Below are positions 45,369 to 57,991 of a stretch of 64,000 nucleotides of DNA, piece after piece. Position numbers and translations under genes: made by a program. This stretch comes from Siniperca chuatsi. Taxonomy: Eukaryota > Chordata > Actinopteri > Centrarchiformes > Sinipercidae. Position 1 is the first letter of the stretch. Every line of letters starts with the position of its first letter. Location: assembly GCF_020085105.1 (NCBI RefSeq), contig NC_058046.1, forward strand, positions 8,950,175 to 9,014,174, given 5' to 3'. The notes beneath the pieces were generated by a model that was not told the origin of the DNA, did no database searches, and saw only the letters and a list, made by a program, of their open reading frames with translations.

Positions 45369-48300
45369 GTATGCATTCACTCAGATGTACAGACATACTG
45401 TAGTCTCTCTTTTTTTTTTAAATAAGCATACCTCCGTGCTGCTGGAGTCCAGCATGTTGGTGCAGTCCAGGAAATCTTGGTACTGAGTCCAGGGCACCAC
45501 GGGCTCAGGCAGCTCTCGCAGGTACAGCTTGAGCAGCGACGCCACTGTGTGGACATCTGTGTCACTGCAGGCAATGACACATATCCAATGAACATTCACT
45601 TACAGCATAACTGACATTTAAACCTTAAACACAGAACGCAATGTTAGACCAGTGAATATTTTGCCAGTACATGCATTGCACGAGTTTGTATGTATTTTAT
45701 AAAAATTGGAACCTGCCCACTACATCATAGACATGCAGTTTGCTTGATTACATGCTGTATATGGAAGCCTTTGACATGGCTTAAATGAAAAATGTTTCTG
45801 TTATAATTATAACATCTTGCATTTTGTATTAAAATGTCCATGAGCTTAGAGCTTTATCAGCTTTTACATCTGTGTAAATATTTTACTGGATTCATAAAAA
45901 ACATTTACATGGTGGCATGTAGTATAAACAAGGTCTCATTTATATGTCCTCAAGGATTTTGCTGTCCTTGGCCTCTGGGCCTTTTTTTGTGTATATTTTA
46001 CTGGTGCAGCAGTCTGGGGTTCAATTTTGTTGTTTGGACTCTGCCAAGAAGACAATTCTTTATTTTGGTTTTGGCCTGAAATTTGACAAAAAGTATCTTT
46101 CAGTAGCCAGCTGTTCCTTGACTCTGCTCACACTGGATTACAGACAAACAGGTTAGGTTAAATGGATGTTTTAATTAGTAGTGCTCTGTCAGAGGAGCTT
46201 GTGATGTTGAGTAATACAGGCTTCCTCCTGTGTGCCTGCCAGAACAGGATGTGGTATCACCAGAAATCTATCAGCCACTCTGCGTCTCTCATCTCTCCTT
46301 GCTTTCTCAGAAAAAAAAAAGCTGATGCTGTTGATTGACTGAGGTAAGGGCATTTTTCTCCTTATATAGCAGTGACCTGCTCAAGCTCATACATTTACCA
46401 ACCTGGTTTAAAGAGGGCTTCAAATTATTTCATTTCATTTCCTTTTTAACAGTTTTTGATGTTTTTGTGTGACTCTGCTGATGTGATGAATAAACCACTT
46501 TATACTCAGTTATTCTTGTGTATTTCAATAACTGGAATAACCCTATATTCATATATGTCACATATATATGCACAATACCACTACTACTACTACTACTACT
46601 ACTATTCAAACATACTTGTGTGGAATCAGATCAGAATGCTTTGGAATCCGTTCGGGTTAAGGGCTTCCAATAAACAACAGTGTAATATAGTTAGAGTTAG
46701 ACAATATTGAAATCATGACTAATTTTTAATATTTCATATGGCTCTAGTCTGTACAGAGAGAACCATGAGAGCGTTACCTGGGGAAGGAGGGCCTCTCTCC
46801 TGCATCAAAGGCGTCTCTGAACTGTTTGACAGCATTGTCCTGACCTGGGAGGCGGAAGATGCCCTCCTCATTCAGGCCATGTTCTTTGATGAACTCCACA
46901 CACTTCTGCACCAGGATTGGCACCATGTGGGGCCCAAACCGTTGCTCATATGTTACTGTGTCCATGAGACCCTTTCCAAACACTGCAGAGAGGCAGAGAG
47001 GTAAGACATGACATCTTGGACAAGTAATGTCCATATACTGTATAATCAGAAAACATTTTTTCACATTCAAATGAACCTGTCCCTTTTCACCTGGTCTTTG
47101 TAGCAGTTGTAGGGTGGTGCCTGTACTTTAAACACGTGATTTGTTGGAGTGAAGATATTTTTATTTACTTTAAAGGAATAGTTCGACATTGTGAGAAATA
47201 TGCTTGTTCGCTTGCTGAGAGTTACATGAGAGGATTGATACCACTGTATGGTAAATATGTAGCTGCAGCTAGCAGCTGGTTAGCTTACAGTAGCTTAGCA
47301 CAAAGACTGGAAACAGCAGGATATAGCTAACCTACTCCGCCTACCAGCACCTCTAACATTCACTAATAAAATGTTGTATCTCATTTGTTTAATATATGCA
47401 AAAACCTAATTTAAAAACAACATGTTGTGGTTTTACTGGGGGTTATATGCTGGACTTCCTGGCTTCCTTCTTTTTATCTTGAGCCAAGCTAACCAGCTTT
47501 ATTTTTGGACAGAGCCAGGCTAGTTGTTTCCCTCGGTTTCCAGTCTTTATGCTAAGCTAAGATAACCAGCTGCTTGCTCCAGCTACATATTTAGCGTACA
47601 GACATGAGAGAGGTATCGATCTTTTCATCTAACTCTCGGCAAGTGAATAAATGTATTTAAATGTATTTGTCGAAAAGTCTAGTCAAATAGGATAGTTGCA
47701 GTGTCATTAATTACCTCACTTTCCATAACAATATAAGGTTTTACTGAACCTCCACTTGTTGGTACTCCAATGACCCTGCGCAGAGTGCGGACCCACTCCT
47801 CCATGTCACTCTGGGAGTTTGCCATGAACACATAGGGACATCGCTCTCTATCTCCACTTGAACCTGCAAAATGATGGGTATTGTTGGAAAAATGCAGAAA
47901 AATACAGAAAACCATTAGTAGGACAGATATGCCTGTCAGAAAATGTCAAATCTACAAGATTTCTATCAGTTCTTGGTAGTTTCTGACTTTCTACTATGTA
48001 AGTGCTGTCTCTTACAGACAGATACTAGAAAGGGCCATGTAACCCAATTTGGAAATAGACCCATAATTTAAAAACACTAGTATACAGGAAATATTAAATG
48101 AAGTTTTCAGTTTTCAGTAACTTATGAAGAAGAAAGAATAAGACAAAGATGACACAAGGCAATGAAGGGAGACCCCAAAGGCAGTACCGATGTATCACTG
48201 CTACACACAAAGTCGTCTTTAGGTGCTGGAATTAATATGACACACAGAGCGTGAAGTCAGTTTTGCTCCCTTTAAAGGGTCGAATACATGCTTACGTGGT

Positions 48301-51300
48301 ATAATCTCAAAGAGGTATTTCCCAGGGTCATCTGAGTTCAGAGGGAGTTCATTCACTTTACTGAACCGCAGCTGGATGACTCCCTGGAGACCAAAGAGCA
48401 GGAGCACAAACAGACAGTAAAAAGCACATTAGTGTAATGTCCAAACCAGAAGTCTGTCATGTCAAGAACTAAACACTACACAACATTTACACTAATGTTT
48501 ACATTCATTCATAGACCACCATATGCTACCATTAACATTAACTGTTCACTTTCAGAGTTACTAGAGAGTCAACGTAGTCTATGTCTTGTTAATGTAGAAA
48601 AGGCCTCTGCAGGTATTTTCCCTGCAGGTGTAGCACAGTTTTTTTTATTGTGGCAAAATTGTATCGCAGGGGCTTTTGCAGATGTACAACATACTTAAAA
48701 ATGCAAGGAAATGCTCATTGCTGATCTATTATCATTTGGTTTAGGGTCTACTCATGTTCTTCCTTTATACTTTATACTTCCTCTATCTCCCATTCTCCAC
48801 CCACAGTCCCACTCCTATGTGTCTGTTTTAAAAACTAGGCCAAAAGTGGAGTAATTCCTTATAATTCTGTGGCTTTTTGGGCCTATCCACCAACCAGATG
48901 ATGTGGGAGGCATGTCCTGCCCTTCTTCAATGTCCCTGAATGCGATTTTGGTCATTTTTTTTACATTTTCATTAATGCTCCTCTCCCTTTCAATGTCACT
49001 ACCACTCATTTCTAAGCAGGAAGTAAATCGGAAGGAAGGGAGAAAACACATATATGAGGAGAGGTCAACAGAAATGCAAACTTGGCAGCATGAAGTGACC
49101 TCAACACATTTTATACCTAAAGAAGTAAAACAACCAAAGAATCAAGGCCAGAGTTTATTTTGTTTGTTTTTGATATTTTACATATTAATATGGTCTACAA
49201 ATTTGACCACGGTCCCTGCATCGATGGCTATAGCACAGTAAGGGGTTTTACTTCTCCACATGCGTAGCCACCCCTGAAATTCCAGCTAGTAATGACATCA
49301 TGGGAGTGAAATAGTATTTTTAGGACGTTTGCACACACTTTGCATGACATATAAGGAAAGGATGAGAATCTTGTGGTTGTCCCACATTGACAGATTGACA
49401 GCATGATAACATGGACTATAGGGTCTTGGCTGGATGGTTGTTCAATATTAAAGACATCAGCATGTACCAGTGGATTAGAAAACAGACATAAATGTGTAAC
49501 AAAAAAAACTTTCAATGGCAGGACGCCTCTCTTGTGAGACTTAATTTGTTTTGTTTACAGGAAGTGTGCAAAGTTAGAGTTAGTGTTTGTGGTGTTGACT
49601 GGAAATGATAAAGGACACATTTCTTTTTAACCTGTTAATTCATCTGTGAACATACAAGACATTTAATGCAAAAAAATACCAACTTTAGATTACTAAATGT
49701 TGTTGTTAGATAATGCTGGTTTGCTTTCATTACGTAACATTGCTGAATATTAAAGAAGTAGAACATCAACATGCAATAGAGACGTAGAAATTAGTCCTAT
49801 CCTCACATATAAGTAATTGCATGTGTCAAATTCAAAAAGTTATTGTAGCTTTCAATTTTGGAATATGTGGTATTTGTATGAATTGCTTTGGAAATAATGT
49901 GCACGTGTTTTATGCCAACAAAGAAGAAAAAATACATCATAATTATATATCAGTAGCATTAGTTAGGGCTAAAATAAACAAATGTCCCAGTGTTTCACCT
50001 GGACAGTGGTCTCCTTGTCATCCTTGTGGTAGGTCAGAGTGCTTCCTCTCAGCACAAAGTAACGATGCTGCCAGTTCTTGACTAAAGACCTCTGCTGTTT
50101 CTTGAGCCAGCCGGCCTTCAGCGGCCTCTCCATGGACCTGGAGGAGCGTGGTGAGCCCGGACCAGGGCCTCCCTCTCCAGGTATCACACTCTTGGATCGC
50201 GCTGCCAAACACCACAAGAAAGCTGGTGGTAAAAGTGTCATGAACAACCGGAGCTGTGGAACATTACCAAAACATCAGCACTGTACGCGACTACAGCAGA
50301 GCACTTCCTCTTTTTGATATGAATCTGAATCAGCCTATCAAGAGGCCTGCTAACTGAAGGCTATTTTTGTTCCCCACCTATACAGTTTCAGGCTGAAAGG
50401 AAACTACTGGTCTGAGCTGACCAGTTTCCTGTGGAAGGTGCATGAAAGCAGCTGCGATTGTTCTACATAAATAACACAGTGGTAACAATAACCTAGAAAG
50501 GTTGGAGATTAATTCGGAGATTAAGTTCTGTGTGGATTTAAACTGAAATGAAACTGACACAGAAATGTCATTCTATTTTGAGTTTTTTTAAGAATGTCAC
50601 GCTTGACTGATACTTGTCACCCTTGGGTTCTGTGCCTGCGGGAGGCCATGATGTGATGGTTCAATGGAGTGATGAAAGAACAGAGGCAGAGGTTTACGTG
50701 GCCCAGAGGAGACAGATGGAGACAGTCTGGGTAACACAGAGGGTGGTAGGACTGCAGAGATAAATGGATTGAGATTGAGCCCAATTGCTCAGTTGTTCTT
50801 AAATTCACCGTGTCTTGTTAAGCAAGATGATAGAGAAGAAGCGAAGAAGAAGGGCCTGCGGTAATGGGGTAAACAGGAAGCTGCCACATGATCGCCGGAG
50901 GGCTGGCAGCACTTTGAAGGTCTCCACCTTGAAGTTTGAGAGTCTTTGGTCTAATTTTAATGGCAACACCCTGCCTTGATTAGTGGAAAGTTTAAGTGCT
51001 GCGATGTCACACCACACCCTCAGCTGACAAACACACAGCTCCTTTAAACTGGCCTCAATTTGTGATGTGCCTACAGTCCCACGGCACCTCAAAGATGCAT
51101 TCAATGCCCACCATCAAAAGTGCAGCACTGTCACATCAAGATTGATACGGAGGAGAATGATATTCAGTTTCCCACTTTGACTGTGTGGAGGCATTTTTTA
51201 TAAACTAACTACACCTAAAGACATGTATAATTTCATCAGATTTCATGGTTAAATATGTAAATGTAAAATTCAGTGTACAAGCCTGAATTTCCATCATCAT

Positions 51301-53647
51301 GCACAATCATTCATTAATAATAGGATCAAGATTTGTATGTACTTCCTAATGGATTATGATCGGGCAGCATCTACGCATGACAGAATTAACATTCAAAATA
51401 AAAATTTAAACAGTAATGGTTTGACATTTTGAGAAATACACTTATTTGCTTTCTTGCCGAGAGTTAGATGAGAAGATTAATATCACTGTCATGTCTGTAT
51501 GCTAAATATGAAGCTAGAGCCAAGCAGCCGTTAGCATAAAGACTGGAAGCACGGGGAAGCAACTAGCCTATAGCTCTGTCTAAGGAAACAAAAATCCACC
51601 TAACAGCACCTCTAAAGCTCACTAATAAACACTTTGTGTCTTGCTTATTTAATCCATACAAAACTGAATAGTAAAAACAACAAGCTGAGGTTTTACATGC
51701 CATTTTTCTGCTGGACTATCTTAAATTGTTTTTGTTTTTTTACTTCTGACAGAGCCAGAATAGCTATTTCCCTCTCTTCCCAATCTTCATACTAAACTAA
51801 GCTAACTGGAGCTAGCTGTAGCTTCATATATAATAGACAGACATGAGACGTCTAAAGCTCACTAATTAACATAAGAAATAGTCCAGCACATAACCTCCCA
51901 TAAAAAACCCACAACTTATCGTATTTACACTTCAGTTTTTGTACGGATGAAACAAACAAGCTATAGCATATTAATTAGTGACCTTTAGAGTTACTAGTAG
52001 GCAGATTTTGTTACCTTTGGACAGAGCCAGGCTAGATGTTTCCTCTGTTTCCAGTATTTATGCTAAGCTAATCTAACTGGCTGCTGGATGTAGCTTAATT
52101 TTCTGTGTACAGAGTTAAGAATGGTATCAATCTTCTCATCTAACTCTCAACAAGAAAGCAAATAAGAATATTTCCTAAAATGTCAAACTATTCCTTTAAC
52201 CCTGCACGAAACAGCAGATTTATGGAGTTTACTGCATTAGGAAGAGTCAGTGTCATTTAGTTTGTTATCTATTAATCAACATTCACTCCTGCACACTGAC
52301 AGGTTTGTGGCTCTCAGGGCTTTATGAAAGGACAGATGCAGTATGACTGTGCACACACGTCATATACACCCACACTCACAGTACGTAGGTACAGTTACAT
52401 ACAGACAGCTACAAAGTCAGAGCTCTGCAGAAACTGAGCTCTTGCAGTTTCCTGCTGAAAGAAAGCCTGCATCACTCCAGTCCCAGCGCATAAAATCTGT
52501 TATCTGTCATGGTCCACAAAACATCTCAAGGTTAAAGAATCTTGAGGGGGTCACCAGCTTTCAGGAAGTTGTGCTTTCACACCAAAGCAAGAGCATGTTA
52601 GGCTTAATAATAGTGGCTGATATGCAGTCAACATGAAGCAGATAAAATAAATGTGCTACAGGCAGCAACTTCCTTTCACAGTGCTGAACAACCCCACTGA
52701 TTGTAAAAAATGATTAGAGCTGGAGAAAAAATGATGCACATTGTGAACAATAGCAGGACTGTACTGTAGAGAGTTTATCCAGTCACTGCTTGTGTGCAAA
52801 CTTCTTTTATCCAAATGTTAACTGTTGTGACATCCTGAGAGGAAACATGGCATGTTATTGCACTGATTCCACCCTATGCAAATGGAGGTAAGCACGGTAT
52901 TAGTAAGTCTAGACTGCTGAACAGTAATTTTAAATACATGACTGCACATAGCTTTGCACACACATACACATGCACACACAAAGGTTGGTCAATGTTTTGT
53001 TGCAACCACTGAGGTGGAGCTTTTGACTGACTTAAGAAAAGCACTTTAAAATTGTAAATGTCAAGCTATGTTTTAATACAGAAACAATTCATTCTATATT
53101 AGATGACAGTGATTTGTGTAAAAAAAACAAAAACTCTAAAAACAACTCTGGTTACCATCACCACATAGCAAGCAGCCACCAACAAGCTCAAAAACCCACA
53201 GTGAGAAGGTTGTAGATTCAGTCACTAATTATTATCTGATTTGTTTGTATCTATGAGAAAACACCCATTTCCACTTAACCAAAATGATGGTATCTCAATT
53301 ACACTGTCTATAACATTAAATAATATGCAAACAAAATTATATTTATTTTTATTTAATATATTTATTTATATTATATTATATTTATTTATATTCTTGAAGG
53401 AGAAACACAGATTTTAAAAAGTGGATATACATTTTTTACTCTGTACCATCCCTGATTTCATGGAAAATTAGCAATTGTAGCTTATTTTACTGTTAATCAG
53501 TTTACATGGCTTAAGATGACAAATCAGCTAAGAGTCCAAAATCCACACTGCTGACAGTGAAGGCAGCACTGCCACCGGCTTACCTATCCGAGCTGTCTCA
53601 GCCTTGAAGGTGCTGAAGTCCCAGTTGCGAGGTAGCTTCAGAGACAT
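41380..53647 (-). CDS. arhgap25: Rho GTPase-activating protein 25
   Basis: There are eleven coding exons: 53584-53647, 49999-50201, 48296-48383, 47750-47863, 46778-46982, 45432-45564, 45206-45279, 44870-44991, 44136-44290, 42219-42763 and 41380-41581. They give 634 residues with continuous phase (human about 645). The N-terminus [11 protein letters not shown] is the same as in human ARHGAP25. A PH domain (about 46-155) has GWLKKQ and [19 protein letters not shown]. The RhoGAP domain (about 157-345) has [11 protein letters not shown] with the catalytic arginine finger near residue 200, then [15 protein letters not shown] and [12 protein letters not shown] Ser/Pro-rich linker with SRKRTQTLP-like sequence follows, then a C-terminal coiled coil ([19 protein letters not shown]...). 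Family members inactivate Rac; ARHGAP25 is leukocyte-enriched and acts in phagocytes. The exon 4 donor (GTTCAG) is weak. Confidence 0.95.
43290..43772. mobile_element. TTAA-type foldback MITE, family A, copy 3
   Basis: The left end is AGGAATAGTTTGACATTTTG, with TCAA outside (one change from TTAA). The right end is eroded after ATGAGAGTGGTATCTATCAG. Internal inverted segments TTAGCTTAGCTTAACAAAAA and TTTATGCTAAGCTAACC show the foldback layout. It lies in arhgap25 intron 9. Confidence 0.75.
45337..45366. repeat. (CA)n microsatellite
   Basis: CA run in the short arhgap25 intron between the 45432-45564 and 45206-45279 exons. Confidence 0.95.
46578..46605. repeat. (CTA)n microsatellite
   Basis: Run of CTA/ACT units in arhgap25 intron 5. 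Confidence 0.9.
47174..47670. mobile_element. TTAA-flanked foldback MITE, family A, copy 4
   Basis: TTAA (47170-47173) is followed by AGGAATAGTTCGACATTGTG. The right end is worn after TCTAACTCTCGGCAAGTGAA. The body has GGTTAGCTTACAGTAGCTTA and TTTATGCTAAGCTAAGATAA as inverted partners. It sits about 80 bp below arhgap25 exon 4. Confidence 0.75.
51415..52195. mobile_element. Family A foldback MITE, copy 5 (composite)
   Basis: The left end is worn (AATGGTTTGACATTTTGAG). The right end, TGTCAAACTATTCCT, is followed by TTAA (52196-52199). It is longer than the other copies, and the central GACATGAGACGTCTAAAGCT region repeats the middle of the element, so it appears to be two units joined or nested. 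It lies in arhgap25 intron 1. Confidence 0.7.
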
Positions 53648-54284
53648 TGTCCTGCACAGGTCAGTGTTTCATTTCACACATACACCCCACTCAAGCACAT
53701 ACACACACACACAAATTGATACACACTCAAACACACACACACTGGAGATATCGCAGATCACACTTCCTACTTCCTGTGTTGATCTTTCTTCTTCTTTTCA
53801 GCCCTTCAAAACACGTCCTCTCATGTTGCCTTTACTTCCATGTTCATACTTGTTCTCATAGAATAGAGTGCTGTATAAATGGCTTCCAGGCTGAATCATT
53901 AAAAGGTGCTGGGCTCCAGGGTTTCATGTAGTGGGGCGTTTTCAAATGACTAATGTTCACTGCTCTCGGATGTCTTAAAGGAAATGGTTTTCACCTCTTT
54001 GTTTGACTCCTTCAGTGAGCATGTCACTTGACAGCTCAGGCTGCCATGAGTCTAATATGACTGCAGCAGAGAGTATTTACAAAGGTGTATCTTAAGGTCA
54101 AAGCTTGAGGTATCTACTGCCCCTTGAATACAGCGATTGCAATGTTTCCCCATCCTTAAAGAAACAAACCACTATTATAAAATTGGCAGTTAGGTGTAAG
54201 GAAATCAACTTAATAGCTATTTCAAAATGGGGAAGAAGACCAAGAGGGAAGAAACCAGGTCACACACAGCACACAACTTTTTTT
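53648..54284 (-). promoter_or_regulatory. Compact interval: arhgap25 5' UTR/promoter candidate
   Basis: This interval separates the arhgap25 ATG (53647) from the inferred cds2 polyadenylation site (about 54285). It has a short CA-rich tract at 53698-53740 and no gene. If arhgap25 has no more distant first exon, its promoter must lie here. Confidence 0.35.
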
Positions 54285-56269
54285 TTCTTTTTTTATAACT
54301 TTAATTTTTCTTTGAACCAAGGCGAAGCACATTTTCAGCATCAAAGAGTACAACTTTTCTCTAGACAAATGTACAACTCAACACAAACCATTGCACAGTT
54401 TAAGAATAATATACTGAAATCATACTCAGATTTATAAGAGAATCTATAACCACAAAATTAAATGTCCACAAAGGGGAGCCTACAGTATGTGGGGACAGTC
54501 ACAACTCCCATACATTCCTTTTAGAGGTTCCTGGCTTGGCAGGATTCACAACAGCAAAGTGGCAATGTGCCGATTAAAAGAGGTGTTTCCTGGGTGTCAT
54601 GAAACAAACAACAAAAAAAAAACAATCAGGTTTCTTTTTAAATAGTGGTATGGTTTATCCCTTATATTCTACCTCCCTGTGAGCAAATCTTAACTTTGGG
54701 GGCACTGGAATGTATCAAACAGAAGCAGCAAAAGGGTCAAACCTTTCTGCTCAGATGCAGCATCAGTGCTACACTTGATCAGCCGACCACAGGAGCTCCA
54801 GCTCTCTCTGGTGGCCGTCTGTAACACCAGACAGAGACATGGCAGTACAGAGCTGCAGGGCAAAAAACTGCAACATTAAAACCACCACAGAGGTGGTGAA
54901 GCCCGAGAAACATAAGATATCTACAAATGCTGAGACACCAGTCCACACGATACTTTCTGGAAACTTCCTGTCTACTCAAAGGGAGATGATGCAAGGCAGT
55001 GCTACGAGTCTCTGCGTTGCTTCAACTTGCACTGCGACACAGAAATTGACACACAATAGCTATAGAAAACACCCAACTGCACTAAAGCAACAGCAAGAAA
55101 AGACTGAGAGAAAATACTTTTCTGCTATCTCAATACTCTCTCCTATATGGCAATACCCTAAATATTGCTCTAACCAAAAATACTAAACACTCATGTGTGA
55201 ACACGTTTCTAAACATCTTCTTAAATGTACAATATAGTAACTTTGAAAAGGTTTGATTTTCTTACAGTAAATAAAATAAATACTTTAAGAAAGATAAAGT
55301 TAAGCGTAAGACTGGTTGGATATCACATAAGTCAAACCAAAGACATGAATGAAACGACATCAATAAAAATATGAATGGGGTGACATTCAAACATGGGGCA
55401 AAACATGTTAAGCCAGTTTATACAGTGGTTCCTTCCATCTGAAAAAATATTGAAAAAGTCAACTCTTATAAATTGATTGCCATAATGAATCAAAAACTAA
55501 TTTTGGGTTACAAACCATTTGAGTCCTTTGCTTAAAAATATATTAAAATTTTTGAGGACAGAATCTGAAGAGAGCAAACTATTTCCAAAATTATCTTTAT
55601 AAGCTGTTTTATAGGGTTACCATATAGAGACACCTAGATACTGACCTTCACATCCCTGCTACACTGAATACTGTATGAATGTTCATATTGCTGTTTTTTC
55701 CAAAAACATGGAGTACAGAAATAGTTGTGTCTGGGTTACAGTAACACCTATAGTACCTCACTCAACTTCCAGAGTTCATTTGGCTTTCACTGACAAGGAT
55801 AAATCAATTCTTTTCTCTGATTGGATAGAAACAAAATGATCAATGTGCTCAAACATGGACAGCCTGAGGTGATTAATGAGTATGGTAGACTGATTACAGC
55901 CTAATCTCTGTCTAACCAGAGTTGGACCCACATACACTGAATACACCGCTATGTTTCCTGCAATGCACAGCTATAGCACCACCACTTCTCCAAAGCAACC
56001 CAGAAATGTGTCATTAATGACCATTTGCAGATTTACTTGGCCACATCACTTTTAACAATCTCAAATTTACTTTACAGCAACAAGAAGTCTTACAAATCTT
56101 CCTCTTTAAATTAAAGTACATTTGTTGTCCACCAGTTGCATACTGTAAGTTACAAATAACTCAGTCAGCCTGAGTTTAAATGGAGTCAGTGGCTCAGACT
56201 TAAAAGTAAAATAAAAACCCTTTTTCAACCCCAATAAAAATTAACAAAACAGATTGTGTTGTCAGTTTT

Positions 56270-56500
56270 AAAGGAGTAGTCCAGCAATTTAGTACTGGAC
56301 TTCCATAAAGTTGGGGGACTTGCAAGAGATCGTTAAAATTGATGCATCAGAGATATCCTGATTTCTAATCCCTAGTATGGGTTTAACACTTTATCCTACA
56401 TTTCCCATAATGCAACACGACCACGTTACTTTTTTCATAACGCAGGCTTTTGTTCTCAGACTGAACAAAGCTCCGTCATCATCACGTCAACTACAGACAG
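56270..56500. mobile_element. TTAA-type MITE, family B, copy 2
   Basis: TTAA followed by AGGAGTAGTCCAGCAATTTA begins the copy. TAAAGTTGGGGGACTTGCAA and TTTCCCATAATGCAACACGA align with the copy at 29066-29427. The right end is not resolved. Confidence 0.6.
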
Positions 56501-56720
56501 AATTCATTCACAATGCTTAAAAAACAGAAATGAACTCAACACTGGAGAATCTTCAGCTTTTATATTTTACCATCAAATGAATCACACATTTGCCAGTCGC
56601 ATAAATATCACAGAATCCTACTGAAAACCTCTTGAACACTGATTGCTGTGTATAAAGTAGCTGAATGTATTGGCAAACTCCAACCTGACCATCAGATGCA
56701 TGAGCTCACAACTGCTGTCT

Positions 56721-56721
<1 letters not shown>

Positions 56722-56760
<39 letters not shown>
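56722..56760. repeat. (CA)n microsatellite
   Basis: CA run within the inferred cds2 3' UTR (GT run in the transcript). Confidence 0.95.
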
Positions 56761-56763
<3 letters not shown>

Positions 56764-57991
56764 CAAGGAGACCAGTGATAGTCATATTCTGGGTTTCTGC
56801 TCTGAAGCTGTGAACATGGCAACGTTACAACACATGGAAGCAGATGTTGGCAGAGTAAAAACCATGATTGTGCCTTACTTGTACTGTCCCATCCCAACAA
56901 TGTCACAAATAGAAGCCATAAAGCAACAATCCCACCACCTTACTGAGCATGTGTAAAACCTATAACAGCTCATTGTTAGAGATAAAGTATTACCACAGAA
57001 CTTTCCGCTTTTGCCATGAAATAGCCAGGTGAGTGGAGATTTTGACAATTATTCTGAAAGGGGTGCTGGTGTCTGTCACATTGGCCTTCAGAGATATCTT
57101 TTGATTCATAATAAAACACAATTTTGTATGGAGCATTGCTAACTGCTCCTTACAGCACAAAACCAACAGACAGTTTGGGAATTACCAACTTACAGACTGG
57201 ATTCTGGATTTGGAAGATGCATGGATGGATCCCGTCAAACACTTCACGGTGACTTGGCCGTTCCTCTAAGGACATTACTGCTTTATCAAACATGAGATTA
57301 TGATGCCAGTGATTTGGCTGAGCAAGAGAGGCTTTGAAATGATGACACGGGAAAAAGACACACACATAAATGCACATGGCAGATGGCAAAGGCGATCAGT
57401 CTGAATCAAACAGACACAACATTAAGATATAATAGAACATACCAAATATAAAAACCATCTATGTATAAATAAAAACACAACAAAGAAAATTAAAACTTAA
57501 AATTTGGTGAGGGGGTGCAGCTGGATTACAATACAGTGAGTAACAAGGTTGAGAGCAGTGCATTAAAACAAAACAAAAAAAAGGTACAATAAAATATTAA
57601 CACACATTAATAGGTATATAGAGGTTATCCTGTAAACAGGTAGAAATATACAGCTGACCAACATTTTGCTCAACAGTGTGAATAGATACAAGTTGGCTGT
57701 AATGGAAATGTGTACAGTAATTCACTAACTCAACCTGAAAACACTGGTGTCAGAAACATGATTCACACACTATGAACACAAACATGCTCCACTCTCACGC
57801 TCAAATTAAATGGAATGACCCAAGGCTGTAGTTTTTTGTTGTTCATTTTGTTTTTTTGTTTACTCGGATGTGTTCTCGCTCACACAAAGCACTGCAAGTC
57901 TCCCAGAGCTCCGGGGCTGTGTGGGGCCCTCGGGTGCTGCCCTCCTCTCTGGTCTCCCTCTCAGGGCGAGCCGGGGTGGGTGTGGGTGGCT

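Larger units (their letters stand above)
54285..57991 (-). other. cds2 3' UTR (about 3.7 kb, inferred)
   Basis: There is no coding gene between the cds2 stop (57992) and arhgap25. On the minus strand an ATTAAA signal (54300-54305) is followed by an A-rich stretch and then GTTGTGTGCTGTGTGTGACC, a textbook GT-rich downstream element. The implied UTR contains a family B MITE copy and a CA repeat. Confidence 0.5.

Noticed and set aside
56722-56760. CRISPR-like or other ordered repeat array
   Set aside because: Plain dinucleotide microsatellite; no spacers, eukaryotic context.
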